From positions 40,345,738 through 40,409,737 of the forward strand of contig NC_052612.1 in the NCBI RefSeq assembly GCF_016545825.1: 64,000 nt of DNA, written 5' to 3'. The position numbers were made by a program, and so were the translations under genes. Shown one piece after another: positions 1-11,432 of the stretch (the stretch's first letter is position 1; the number at the start of each line of letters is the position of its first letter). The notes beneath the pieces were generated by a model. The model worked only from the letters and a program-made list of their open reading frames with translations, did not search any database and was not told the origin of the DNA. This stretch comes from Eucalyptus grandis. Its lineage: Eukaryota > Streptophyta > Magnoliopsida > Myrtales > Myrtaceae.

Positions 1-1650
1 GAGCGGCGAAGTCCGATTTTGGAGTCGTTGAGCCACGTATTTTTGTAGGAATGATAGTTTAGGGTGTTGTGGAGCCATGAGATTTTACGGATTGTGATTT
101 GAGCTTATGGTTTGTTCGAAACAAAATTTCAAAGTTGCCCGTGTGCAGTGAATAGTACGCGTCCAGCAGCTTTGGGCCGTATTTTTGTCATTTTTCGGCT
201 TGATTTTGGGATGGCCAATTTGGGATTCTTGTAATATGTGTCAAGGGCTCTCTATTGACTATAACTACGTTCAGATCGGGGTTCGGAAGAGAAAGTTAAG
301 GCTCAATCAAGTTTTGCGCTTAAACTTCATGTTGCGAATGGCTTAAACAATCGCTTTGGTTATGCGACTTGTTAGCGCACAGAAGTCCTTTTGTTAGGGT
401 TAAGGCGTAACTGAGTCATTTTGTAGTCGAGATAGAATTTTATTAGATTTTAACATTATTCTTCGGTTATTTGATAGGGCCTTGAGTTCGACGATACAAG
501 TATCGTTTGTCGTTTGATCGTAAACGACAAGGTGAGTGGTACTATATCTTATTTGGTTTTATAAAATCATGTCTTGAAGTATGTATGTATATATATTGAA
601 TCAAGAAGAGCATTTTTATTGCATAAAAGCCAGATCGAGCAATTGCTATCCTTTGGTTGATTGTGAATCTTTGAAAAGCACATTATACAAGGTTTGTGGA
701 GAAACATATATGAAATTGCTTTGTGACTGATTTATAAAAAGGTTTATGATGATTTGAGAAACGGATATGAAATGGATGATGGGCTATGTTGCAAAATATT
801 ATTTGTTTGGTTTAAGATATTGATTTTTGGATTGAATTTCTGGTATTGGAGAATGGTCATTTATGCTCAATATGATTGTGAACCCAGTGAGGGGTTTTTT
901 GGGTATGCATACCAGGTTTAGGATATCCTTCTAGGCCTAGCCACCGGCTTTGTAGGTGGAGACCTTACCAAGGGGAGAATCTTGGTCGCCTTGTCACAAG
1001 GCGTTGTGTCGTGACCATGGTTAGTTATTGAGCAAAAGATTGATCAATGGATAGACCATTGATATGTGTTTTTGATGGAGATTATTCAATGGATTCGATC
1101 ATTGATACTTGACTTTTGATGGCGATTCAAATGAGTTTTCCATATTAGTATAAATTTTTGATGATAAGAAATAACGTTTATATGATTCGATATGTATTTT
1201 ATATATTGAATTGGTGTTATGAAATTTGGTATTGCTTTGTATACATGCATAGTGGTTGTTTGATCTGCTTAGAAGATATGTACTACTCATTGAGCTGTGG
1301 TTGCTCATCCCATTCCTCCTTTGATCTTTTCAGGTTCCTCAGCTAGTGGCGAATAGAGCGAGTGCGCCGTCGTGGGAAACTTTTGGGGAGTTCTATTTTG
1401 TTTTTGGTATGGTTTAAGGAAGTGGTGCAAAATGATCCTTACTAGTGGTTGGATCGTCTGAGTTTTAAACGTATATCTCTTTTCTCTTTTTGATGGATTA
1501 TAGAAACTCTGATGTTGCAATCAATTTGAAGGTTTATCTGATATTTATAAATATAAGTTAATATCAGTTTGTTGGTTGTGTTTGAAGCTGCGTCCTTTGT
1601 AAAAAGGACGGCCGTGTCATCCCCATTCTTTGTAGTTTTTGGGGTGTGAC
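1..1650 (+). mobile_element. LTR-like element, right part (copy A)
   Basis: This matches 30694-32277 and is cut at the left by the window start. The right end reads GGGGTGTGAC followed by ATCAATTGCA, resembling the terminus of many plant Ty3-type LTRs (family knowledge). No coding frame of note is present. It contains two adjacent hairpins at 490-530 and is AT-rich. Beyond the boundary, 1651-1750 resembles 16700-16800, which supports a junction at this point. It could also be the end of a non-autonomous LTR derivative. Confidence 0.5.
490..530. other. Two adjacent hairpins inside the LTR-like element
   Basis: ACGATA/TATCGT (6-bp stem) is followed directly by a perfect 9-bp inverted repeat, TTGTCGTTT at 507-515 and AAACGACAA at 522-530, with a 6-base loop. 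The same structure is kept in copy B at about 31165-31206. Function is unknown; it may simply be a palindrome typical of this LTR family. Confidence 0.6.
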
Positions 1651-2349
1651 ATCAATTGCATAGACGCCTTCTCCTTTCCTGGATGAAAGGAATCCATTCT
1701 TTTTGTTGTTTCGGGAACTCCAAAGTCACGATTCATTCTTGTTCTAACAGTCGATTGGAAGTGCATATTGCTCTTTTCTTCTTACATGCAAATGGACCTA
1801 GTCCTAATACCCGATCAGAGAAAGAACAGATTCGGGATTACAACTGCCGCTTCTCCCGTCGACTTGGTTTGTGCTGCCAGCCACTTAAGTTTATACTTAA
1901 ATGAGGGAAAATATTGCGAGATTTGAAATCTTTGTAAGATTGTTTATACTAATTTGGAGAGATTTATTAGTATGGAGTTCTTAATCTTTGCATTTGTTCA
2001 TCTATAGAATATTGGGAGCAATCATGTTTTGTTAAGAGCTAGGAAGCATGGACACTCTCTAAGAGCTTAGTATCGGTGTTCGATGATTTAATAAAATAGT
2101 ATCATCTAAGCATGGATGGACGATTGAAAGTGCATATTTCTCTTTTCTTCTTACATGCAAATGGACTTAATCTTGAAACCCGATCAGAGTAAGAATGTAA
2201 GATCGTTTATGATATTGACAAAATAATAAATCAAGGATATTTTGGGAAAAGAAAAAAAAAAGGTTGCGATCTCTTAAAAGTAGCAGGTCTTATTTACACG
2301 ATGTAATTCAAAAAGTGAAGAGGACATATCCGAGAAACAAAATTAACGG
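1651..2349. repeat. Repeated non-coding segment with a local 369-bp duplication
   Basis: The first 100 bases match 16700-16800 and 32279-32380. In copy A the phrase starting AAGTGCATATT occurs at 1759 and again at 2128. This offset of 369 bases is absent from copy B, where only one is present near 32389. The extra block includes sequence found nowhere else in the window (about 2010-2095). No gene is visible. Confidence 0.7.
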
Positions 2350-2783
2350 AAAAAAGGAATTAAGCTGTTCTTGACCTGAGAGAACACAAATGAACTTCCT
2401 TCCAAGCTAACAGAAGCTTTGGTATTTCCCACACCGCTGCAGTTCGAGTATATGATCGGAGATTGGACGCGAACGATGCCTTATTTTTCGCGAATGATGT
2501 CTTGTTCTTTTTCATAAGTCGCCAGAGTGACCTGCAGGACGTCCAAGCCCACGCTTGCCAGGAACGGGCGCTCAAACTCGCCTTTGATCTGGAACCAACT
2601 GTAGAGATAACAGTTTTCTCCTATTCCAAATGGGAAAGGAATGGCAACGTTTCCACGGCACTGGGAGCAACGGGGCTTTGCTAGAGGCGCCATGGGTTGT
2701 GCTGGTGCGTTGTGCAGTAGGAATGTCAGCAAGAAAATGGGGTGGAATTGCCAAGGGACCACTCTTGCCAAAGGCACATACAT
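2350..2783 (-). pseudogene. WAK N-terminal fragment (copy A)
   Basis: Reading down from 2783, the frame gives a signal-peptide-like stretch (FLLTFLLHNAPAQ) and then a GUB_WAK cysteine and glycine pattern ([17 protein letters not shown]). In another frame it continues with SPIIYSNCSGVGNTKASVSL, which is typical of WAK-like ectodomains. The frame breaks near 2490. Nothing below about 2350 continues the gene: no EGF exon, membrane segment or kinase follows, and repeat and LTR-like DNA come next. It is therefore a truncated WAK-like gene of roughly 140 codons. It belongs to a different subtype from genes 1-3. The downstream part was probably lost by deletion or insertion. Confidence 0.75.
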
Positions 2784-3568
2784 GAGTTACTTCTACCGCA
2801 CCATCATATAGAAGGGAGGGACTACATATAATACTTGTGCAGTTATGAGCTCGAAGATGGGATTTGGGCAGCAAACAACAGAGTTAGATTACAAGATTGG
2901 ACTAGTCAAATGGTTGTTTAGCCTTCAGAGCTTGAGCCAGATGTCTTTTGCTGGACAGATAGAAGATTGACAAAAGAAATTAAATAAGTTGTGGCTAAGA
3001 CACTCTGGAGTTTTCAACATCAGTCCGCCAATATATTAAGAACTTCTTGCTCCGCTGCAAGAGGAGGAGACTTGAATGGGTGAGTTCCATGGGGCAAGAT
3101 ACAAGATTACCGATATTTGAAGTACTTGATTCTTTTCTAACGAAAATTCAGATAACTTCTGAGTAGATGATGACTGACGTTATGTATATAGTATTCTCTG
3201 TTCTTAATGTTGACAAAAAGAAAAGGCTGAAGTCTTGGAAAAGTGAGGAGGAGAAGCCCGCGTGGAAAACAAAACACCATGGATGACCCAGTGACAGTGG
3301 CAATTGACCTAAACTTTACCTTAAGAAGCTAGGAATTGAGTGCCATATCAGAGGGAAAAGCAAAAGACAGATGAGAAAACAGATGTCCCCGAAAATGGCA
3401 AATACCAGGAATCTATTCTTCGGATCAAGTACAAGCTGGCCCTTACTTTTCAGCACGTAAATTTCACCTCATTAGACAAGGATAGGACATCCGAAGAAAA
3501 GAAGATTCCTAATCAATGGAATGCATGTGAATCTCTAATTTCAACCAATACTACAACTTTATTTCTTC
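2784..3568. other. Spacer between WAK fragment and gene 0
   Basis: About 0.8 kb, matched in copy B at 33103-33867. It contains the upstream side of the WAK fragment and the downstream side of gene 0. I see no coding exon, repeat or RNA gene. Confidence 0.6.
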
Positions 3569-6500
3569 CTAAAAACTAACAATAACGACCTTAACGCCAG
3601 GAAAAGGACAATCTAGGGCTGCAGCCCACCTGCGCATTGGTGGGATGATTCCTCGCCAAGATTCAATATCTAGAAGGGGATGAACATCCGGAAAAGATAT
3701 CAGATCCACGTCTAGATCTGACCTCATGGATGTCCAAACATCATCCCAGTCAACGCTGTTGCTTGAAAAGTCTATGTCGCTGTGGTTTTGTACACCACAG
3801 GAAGGATTTTGCAACATTCTTATCCTCTGCAGCTCTATAGCTACTTCCTTCATTGATGGTCGTCTCTTCCCCTTGAGGTCTAAGCATCTCTTTGCAAGGA
3901 AAACAACTGCCATGATCTCTTCTTCCTTACCTTGCTTCGAGACGTCAGAATCAAGAATATCAACTAAATGGTTCTCCTCCATGGAAGTTTGCCAAACCTC
4001 TGTACTCTTCGGGCCTAACCATGGAGATTGGCTTTTGACCGGTCAAAAGCTCCACAAGGACGACACTAGAACTGTAAACATCACTTTTGTTGGTAAACTG
4101 ACATGATCAGAAGTATTCTGGATCAAGGTACCCAAATGTTCCTCACACTTGCGTCATCGTGTGGGTTTGGTCTATGGCAACAAATTTGGAAATCCCAAAG
4201 TCCTCTATCTTTTCCCTGTACTTCTCGTCCAGCATTATATTTGTGGACTTGATGTCTTGATGGTAAATCGGTATTGATGCAGAAGAATGCAAGTAAGAGA
4301 GAGCCCCGGCAACTTCAGCAGCAATTCTAAAGCGTATCTCCCATGAAAACACAGCTCTTTCTTTGGGTCATGGAGATAGTGACTAAGTGTCTTGTTGAGG
4401 ATAAATTCATGGACAAGTAAGGGGTAGTTGCATCTCAAGACAATACCCCAAGAACTTGACCACATTTCAAAATTAACCTGCCACAGGATGATCGGTTCAT
4501 TAATGAACTATTCCACTTTCTGCACATTTGGCGACTGTTCCACTAGATTTCTTACGGCAACAATTCTTCCCTCCTCCAGCATTCCCGTGCAAATGGTTCC
4601 TTGATCACCTTGTCCCAGTAACCTTGCCTCACTAAAATTGTTGGTTAGAGTTGAACAGTTCTCCTTTCCCTACACGATTGCCGCCTTCACTGGAAGAAAG
4701 TTGCTGTTTCAGTAATATACCATTTCGCTCTAGGAATCTTTCCTTTTACTTTCGCCTCTTCCTCCTCTTCATTACTCTGCATAACCTCCATAGAAGAACA
4801 AGCAAAGCTACTGCAACAAGGCCCACGCCTATGCCTTATTTTGAAGGAAAAAAAAAAAAAAAAAAAAAACCCATCAGTCAAAATATTCACTCGCCCAAAT
4901 TTAGAGTCCATTATGCAATAAAAAAGCCGTTTTACATTTCATTATGGTCAAAAGTTTAAAGATTTTTGTGAAAACTGTTCCTTCTGATCGATTAATTTTA
5001 GTGCTCAACTATTTTATCATTTTGAGCAATGCACAAAATCACAAATAATACCATCCTCGTCTCAAGCAAAGAGCCTACGTTTTCCTTGGTCTCCTGTTGT
5101 CCATTGCAGAGTGCCAGAATTTTGTTCTATTTACATGACAAGATGCAATGCACCTTTTGAAAGACTATACAGAACATCCTTCAACATGATGCACACGTAA
5201 TATTAATTCATCTAGAAGGATTTTAAAAGTTTCTAGTATGTGATGGAATACCGATAGCGACAAATCTAACCATCCAGTCGTGATCTACACATTCATAGGA
5301 TCATGGCCAATTCTCACACATCCAAGGGCAATTGTTCAGTGCTGGATCTTTGCATACGTCGACATCTTCACGGAAGACAGTGAAAATTCTGGTCACTCGT
5401 CAACATGCCTTAACAGGACAACATCATTTTTGCTACCAAAAATTTAGGCCAACAGAAGACCACATCTTTTAAAGGTAGCTTAGCAGAATGTCGATTCTCT
5501 GGCTAGTTAAAACTTTGTAAATAAGCTATCCTCCTCGTTGTCTTACAAGTTAACTGAAAGACCAACTCTTGAAAACCATGTATCGGTTGGGGCAAAAGCC
5601 TACGGGAACGCTGTCAACATGATTCACAAAATTGTCGTTTGGTCTGCAGAAGATACATCAAGATACTTCTACTAGTAGTGGTCCTTTGCACCGCAACTTC
5701 TACGCAGCAACCTTCGTTGATTGTTTCAACCGGACCATTGAAAAAGACAAAGCTAATCGCTTACAAACCAAGAAATTTTATCACATGAACAATGGAATTT
5801 GCATATCTGGGATGGAGTCAAGTCAACTCAAACATCAACTCTCTTCAACAGAAAATACTCTTCTATTTCGCTGGGTTGGAACACTAAACTTTCCAATTCC
5901 AAGCAAAATCAAAATCTCATGATGAAGTCTTCAAACTTTATAACGGGTAATCTTCGCCTGGCAACAGCCTAGGGAGCAGAAGATCAGTTGCAAGCGATCG
6001 GAGACAATGTAGATTCAATGACGCACGATGTATCAACAATCAAAGTAGCTTTACCCTGACAATCTGCAAGGTACGCATTCCCGACGTAACCTGGCCTGCA
6101 ACAACACCTGTACAATCTCGGCATCGATTCGCCATAATACTCGCAACCATACGAATCCCTTCCTCTCAATCCGATCCCACTCACCATCTCTTTCGAATCC
6201 CCCACTCCAGCACTCCAGGCACGAACTCCATCTCTCTCGGCACCCTCAGATCCTTCGAGTCGTTAAACGATAACCATTCCGAACGCGAGCCTGCACTCCT
6301 CTCCGGCGGCGACAGCGTCGGGACGCTGATCCGCTTGAACTTCACACCCAACGCCGGGAGCCCCGACGGGAGCGAGGTCCCGCAGCAGCCGACGCCGGAA
6401 CAGTCGCTGAAGTTCCCGAGGCCTCCTCCGTCGCAGCGGGAGGATGCATCCGACTACGGTGGAGACGGCCTCCGCCGTCACGGCGAGGTTGTTGCATCCG

Positions 6501-6900
6501 GCGACGGCGAAGGAGTTGCCGGCACTGGAGCGCGCGATCTCACGTTAGGAGGAGACGGCCCGGCGACACCGCATTGGTGGCGGACGACCGGGAGGTGGGC
6601 TTTGACCGCGCCATTGTGGAGGTCGTAGGTGGTCTCCAACGCGGCGGTGGGGTTGATGGAGCAGTAGGCCGGGACGGAAACGTTGAGGACCTGCAAGCGG
6701 CGGTTCCGGAGAATTGGGACGGCGGTGCTCTGGCCGCAGACGATCGCGAACCGCTCGTCGGGGAAGCATCGGGCCGGGCCGGGCCGGGCCGAGCCCAAAG
6801 GGAAGGTTACGGACATGTTCCCGCGCTTGGGCGCGTATCCGGGCTTTTGCGCTTCGAATTGTGGGCGAGGGACAAACAAACGATGATGGCGAGAGTTCAT
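3569..6900 (-). pseudogene. Gene 0: degenerate WAK receptor kinase (copy A)
   Basis: Three exons are readable. Exon 1 (6900-6055) is GC-rich and encodes a GUB_WAK-type ectodomain (GNMSVTFPLG, CFPDERFAIVC) with a distal CCCRPGYVGNAYLADC, ending at a GTAAAG donor. Its signal-peptide core (LAIIVCLSLAHN) and the mature part are in different frames. Exon 2 (5365-5252, 114 bp) encodes an EGF module (DVDVCKDPALNNCPWMC) with an internal TGA at 5301-5303. Exon 3 starts at 4834 with a membrane segment (GLVAVALLVLLW). The kinase is damaged: GQGDQG loop, VAVR instead of VAVK, a stop in helix C, HQD instead of HRD, DFG kept. The C-terminal lobe runs from 3982 to the stop at 3569. Introns are phase 1. A dead receptor is the sensible reading. 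Confidence 0.85.
5366..6054 (-). other. Intron 1 of gene 0
   Basis: A 689-base intron between the GTAAAG donor next to 6055 and the AG acceptor next to 5365. It contains no open exon on either strand that resembles a protein. The 96-codon plus-strand frame inside it (5632-5922) is a chance ORF. Confidence 0.6.
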
Positions 6901-7488
6901 CGATGGGGCTTTTTCTTTTTTGGTTCCTACGGAGATAACGGTTAGGGTCAATGGTTGTGTTTACATATGAATTTTTGGAGGTTAAACAGACAGTCCAAAT
7001 GATAAGGGTTTTGCACTTTTAACAAGTACGTCACGAATAATTCATCAAAAATCTTCTAATCTTGGCATTGGCATATGTGCCCTATATCAGACCGAGTTGA
7101 AATAGATCAATTCGATTCGATTTGTAAAAGTTGATTTTATATGTCATTTCATGAAGAAAAAAAACTACATTTCTAGGAAAAGGGTGCCCACAGAAAAAGT
7201 TCCATTTTTTTGGGTCATTATGTATCATTGATTGACATATTTTGAGGACTGCTATCCCAACAGATAATGTTGGAGACTTGTAGAATTATTGTCATTAGCC
7301 ATAGTCAAGTCAGCTTAGAAAAGGGTGCCCACAGAAAAAGTTCCAAGCACTTGCATTCATATACGACAACATAGAAAGATAGAATATTTCTAAAACGACT
7401 AATTAGGGGTATTCTGTTATAATAGTAAATACCAGTGAAAAGCTAAAGTAAACTAACAAGAAATTAAGAGGATATAATATAGTCATCA
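6901..7488. other. Spacer upstream of gene 0
   Basis: AT-rich 0.6 kb between the gene 0 start and the small TIR element. The phrase AAAAGGGTGCCCACAGAAA occurs twice (about 7179 and 7320), a small direct repeat also seen in copy B. No gene is recognised. Confidence 0.5.
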
Positions 7489-7714
7489 TTGGGAAAATTA
7501 TCCAAAAAGTAATAGACCTATTGCACTTTTACCCGTTCAGTCTTAAATTTTTTATGATTTTGCCAATTGAGTCCTAAATATTTTCACGTTTTGCCAACTG
7601 AGTTGATCCAATGTAGGACAATTGAATTTCCATTTAAAATTGGCTAAATAAACTCAATTGACAAAATTAATAAGTTAAGCAATAGGTTTAGGGCTTTTTA
7701 GACAATTTTCTCAA
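7489..7714. mobile_element. Small TIR element (MITE), 226 bp, copy A
   Basis: The ends are inverted repeats: TTGGGAAAATTATCCAAAAA at left, and the reverse complement of the right end reads TTGAGAAAATTGTCTAAAAA. TCATCA flanks both sides (7483-7488 and 7715-7720). The paralogous site beside gene 2 (near 18165) has no insertion, so it acts as an empty site. The terminal sequence resembles the elements at 18486 and 56627. The 6-base duplication is shorter than the 8-10 bases of those relatives, so the end assignment may be off by a base or two. Non-coding. Confidence 0.85.
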
Positions 7715-7891
7715 TCATCACTGATATGAGAAATACAAAGAGTAAATCAAAAGGGTTCATGAATTTAGTACATTGTTTTTGGGCACTTCTTAGCATAATC
7801 AACATTATTCTGCAACTCACATGCAAAGGCAAATATAGAGATTGTAATGTCTCATATTACAGAAATTTGGACAAGACAACCGAATGCATCT

Positions 7892-10749
7892 TCATCTCGG
7901 CGATAAGAGTGATTGATCCACCTCCATTGAAGTCAGCTCCACTTCTGCTCCCGATTGCATCAACATGGGAATCGCACCCGAAGCATGGATAGATCCAGTT
8001 CTAACGCGATGAATCTCTTCTTCATTTTGCCTGATGATTGTGGGATTCCGTAGTGATTGTACTCGCTCCAATTCCATCGCCACTTCCTTCATTGTAGGCC
8101 GGTACCTTCCATTAGGGTTTAAGCATCTTTTCGCCAAATTAGACACTGCAATAATTTCTTCTTTTTCACCATGGTCTAATACCTCCTTATCAAGAACATC
8201 GAATAAGCAGTTCTCCTCCATCGAAATGATGAAGTACGAAGCTAGATTTCTGCCCTCTTCCACCCTTAGTTGAGAAATTGGCTTTTCTCCGGCCAGTAGT
8301 TCGACAAGGACAACTCCAAAGCTATAGACATCGCTCTTGTCTGTAAATTGACTTGTTTGGTAGTACTCCGGGTCCAAGTATCCAAAGGTTCCTCTCACCA
8401 TTGTGGTCAAGTGAGTTTGGTCGATGGTAATTACTTTAGAAGCTCCAAAATCTGCCACTTTCGCTCGATATTTTTCGTCCAAAAGTATATTCGATGACTT
8501 AATATCCCGATGATACACCGGTTTGGCCACAGCAAAGTGCAAATACGAGAGAGCCCCAGCAACTTCATTGGCAATTCTTAGACGCGCCTCCCAAGAGACG
8601 GGAAATTCTCTAGCTGGACCATGAAGATATTGATAAAGAGTTCCATTGGGGATAAATTCATATACCAAAAGAGGCATTTCACTCTCCAAACAGAATCCTA
8701 ACAGTTTGACCACATTTCTGTGATTGATTTGAGAGAGAATAACAATCTCATTGATAAACTGTTCGACTTGTCCTGTATCAACAGATTTTAATTTCTTGAC
8801 TGCAATGATCATTCCATCCGTCAACATTCCCTTGTAAACAGTTCCTTGACCACCTTGACCCAATATTCGATTCTCGTTAAAATGGTCTGTAGCCGTGTCT
8901 AACTCCGTTGAGGTGAATAACTTGCCTTTCTCTGCATGATTGTCTTCAATAGAAGATAAGCATTGTTGCAGCAAAAGTCCGCCATTCCGTTTGAAGAATA
9001 TTTGTTTGAGCTTTGCCTTCCGCCTTCTTTTGGTGTACAACCACGAAGAAAGCAATAGTGATACTGTGAGTCCGATAGCCGTGCCCCCAACTGTGTCAAA
9101 AAGAGTCAACGGGAATTGCTCATGGATAATGTTGTGAATGTTTTTATATACTCTATGGTTCAGCGTAACTAATTTCACCTTCATCGTCAATAAATTAGCT
9201 TCCACCAATTTGAGCAAGTGCCTTCATTCTTTGAAGAGAGAAAGACGGAAAGGAGGATTCACTCGACAAAAGAATTCGAAAATATCGTGCATAATTTATG
9301 GGTGAGAAACAAATATACAATCAATTTGGTAAATGCATAGACTAGGAAAATACAATTAAGTTAAAAGCATAGTCGAATGCACGGATTACGAAAGTATCGC
9401 TAAATTGAGTAGAAAACATAATACTTTTTTATGCGTTCATGCAAATAAAATTGCAATAAATAGACAGAAAAGAAGCAGGTAGTGTACGTACGTATTACGG
9501 CGACGGCCTGAATTTCTATGCAAATGTATGACCCCGGTCGATTCACACAGATCCCTGGACAGTAGATTTTGGATCTTTGCACTCATCGATATCTGCTCGA
9601 TATTAAATACTGGATGGGATCATATAATAGAAAGAAGCAAAAACAACAAGCAGTTTCAATATATATGATATCAGGCTAAATATTCAACAATCAAATTCGG
9701 TCTGGATTCTTCAGTGTTACTAATTTGTTAGCATCCATCACCTGGTTTGAACAACATAATTATTCGAGCTATATTCACGGGCTTTTCGTAGGATCAGAGC
9801 TCACACGGCTTTGGATAAAGATGAAGGCTAAGTTATAAATTAGAAGTGCACGTTCTAATCTCACCTTGGCATCCCTGGGGAAGATAAAAATTCCCACTAT
9901 AGCCTTCACTGCAATGACATTGAGGATTATGAATAGGCCACGTGACCTCATCGCAGGTGCCGGAGCTGTCTGGGCGGTTTGTTAACCACGACCGATAAGG
10001 CCCAATAGCAGGTACCCCCCATTCGAGCACCACCGGAACGGCCGGTAGTAGTAAACTGGATAAATGATTGTATTTCCACCACTTTCTGTCGACCAAGAAG
10101 CCGTAGCTGCATTCGGCATCCCCTGTGGCTATGGCTTTGCCATCGAGATTCTTAAATTCTACACTGTATCTGACGATTCCATCAGGGATCGAAGTAGCAC
10201 AACAAGAGGTACCATTACTGCAAGATGGTGATTTGGATTCGCGGGAAGAGTTGCATCCTAAGACCGCCTCGGTGCTGACCATGAAGGCCATGCTGTGACA
10301 ACCTCCGGCAACAAAAATATTTCTACTCTGGGAGTAAAAGAAAGTGCCGGAAGTGTCCATTAAGTCCACCGGGGTGTCGTTTTGTTGGCTCGTGGTACAA
10401 TTAGGATGGGAGTAGAATATCGGCTGCCAGACCTTAATGAAGCCTGGGTCGGATGGACTTTGTGGTAGCGAGATCTTTAACACCACCACACTGAAATTCT
10501 TAAGTACTGGAGTATAGCTGTTATGGGTTCGCTGGCAATCGATCTCGTACAAGGGAGCCAAGAAGCAGTTGCGTCCGATTCCAAAAGGAAACGGAATGTC
10601 AGTGAGACTGCCACATTTGGCTGACAGTCCGGTAAGGCCAGACTCTGAGAAGGTGATTTTGCTTCAGCTGCTAAAACAAGCAAGAGAATAACAAATGCCA
10701 CCTCAGATACCGGTTTCAGCTTTGCTAGGACCATTCTCTCCCCATTCAT
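7892..10749 (-). CDS. Gene 1: WAK-like receptor kinase (copy A), frames interrupted
   Basis: Exon 1 is 10749-9865, exon 2 9592-9492 and exon 3 9090-7892, with GT..AG introns in phase 1. Exon 1 starts [12 protein letters not shown] with a hydrophobic signal ([14 protein letters not shown]). It then needs one extra base near 10620 to reach [17 protein letters not shown], and carries CCATSIP. Exon 2 is an EGF module ([14 protein letters not shown]) but lacks one A in an A-run that copy B keeps. Exon 3 is fully open over 398 codons: membrane segment ([13 protein letters not shown]), loop [27 protein letters not shown]. All catalytic residues are present. The product would be a plasma-membrane receptor kinase binding wall pectin. 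Both breaks lie in or beside homopolymers, so sequencing error is as likely as pseudogenisation. Confidence 0.8.
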
Positions 10750-10791
10750 CCTTGGCAGTCTGCTCCTACAGTTTGCTATTGCTAGAAAAAG

Positions 10792-10794
<3 letters not shown>

Positions 10795-10830
<36 letters not shown>
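10795..10830. repeat. (CT)18 microsatellite in the gene 1 leader
   Basis: A perfect 36-base CT run on the plus strand, GA on the transcribed minus strand, between the TATA-like element and the ATG. It forms one edge of the stretch missing from copy B. Similar CT runs lie upstream of gene 3. Confidence 0.95.
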
Positions 10831-10833
<3 letters not shown>

Positions 10834-10868
10834 AGTTGGGTCTCCCCGCTACTAATTGACTTGACTTT

Positions 10869-10878
10869 GCTATTTAAT
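10869..10878 (-). promoter_or_regulatory. Candidate TATA element of gene 1
   Basis: On the minus strand the sequence reads ATTAAATAGC, about 120 bases upstream of the ATG at 10749. Gene 3 has a near-identical GTTAAATAGC at 61007-61016, about 80 bases upstream of its ATG. Conservation between paralogues supports a core promoter role. In copy B the element survives (40971-40980) but the leader and start codon behind it are deleted. Confidence 0.45.
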
Positions 10879-10880
10879 GC

Positions 10881-11432
10881 AACCATTGGTGGAGTTTATA
10901 TCCTTTTCTCTTCATGCAATGTCTCCTTTTTTTTTCATAGAATTGAACTTTTCTGTTTTATATCATTCTTTTACTATTGATCATTACTCATTAGGAATTT
11001 CTTTTGCGTTCCTACTTTCCAATTTACTTTAATCAAGAGGAGCATCTTTTTGAAAAGTACCATCCACGGGACTTCAACTAAATTGCTAACCAATCAGGAG
11101 TCGGTTTTAATAATCTCTTATTGATGTAGTTTCCAACGATGAATATCCTCCTCTTTACTCCTCCCTCAACTAAACAACCTAGACGGCCTACAATTGAATC
11201 CTAAATGTTTTCCCATATGGAAATATTTTATGAAATTTTAATTTACGCTACCATTTTCACATGCTTTGCCTGATTATTTTCAAACGTTATATTAATATTA
11301 GAATGTTAACATGGAATGTTAGCCAATGAACCCAAACTAAATTGACCTCATAATATATATGGGCGTATATAAAAATAAAAAAAATTCCCAACTTTCAAAG
11401 CCTGAATTTTCAACAAATATTCTTTAAAAAAA
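10881..11432. other. Upstream region of gene 1
   Basis: AT-rich non-coding DNA, the same in copy B at 40983-41535. Apart from the TATA-like element beside it, nothing is recognised. Confidence 0.5.

Noticed and set aside
6335..6945. Plus-strand ORFs of 97 and 123 codons
   Set aside because: They are opposite-strand shadows of the GC-rich exon 1 of gene 0, which carries recognisable WAK motifs on the minus strand.
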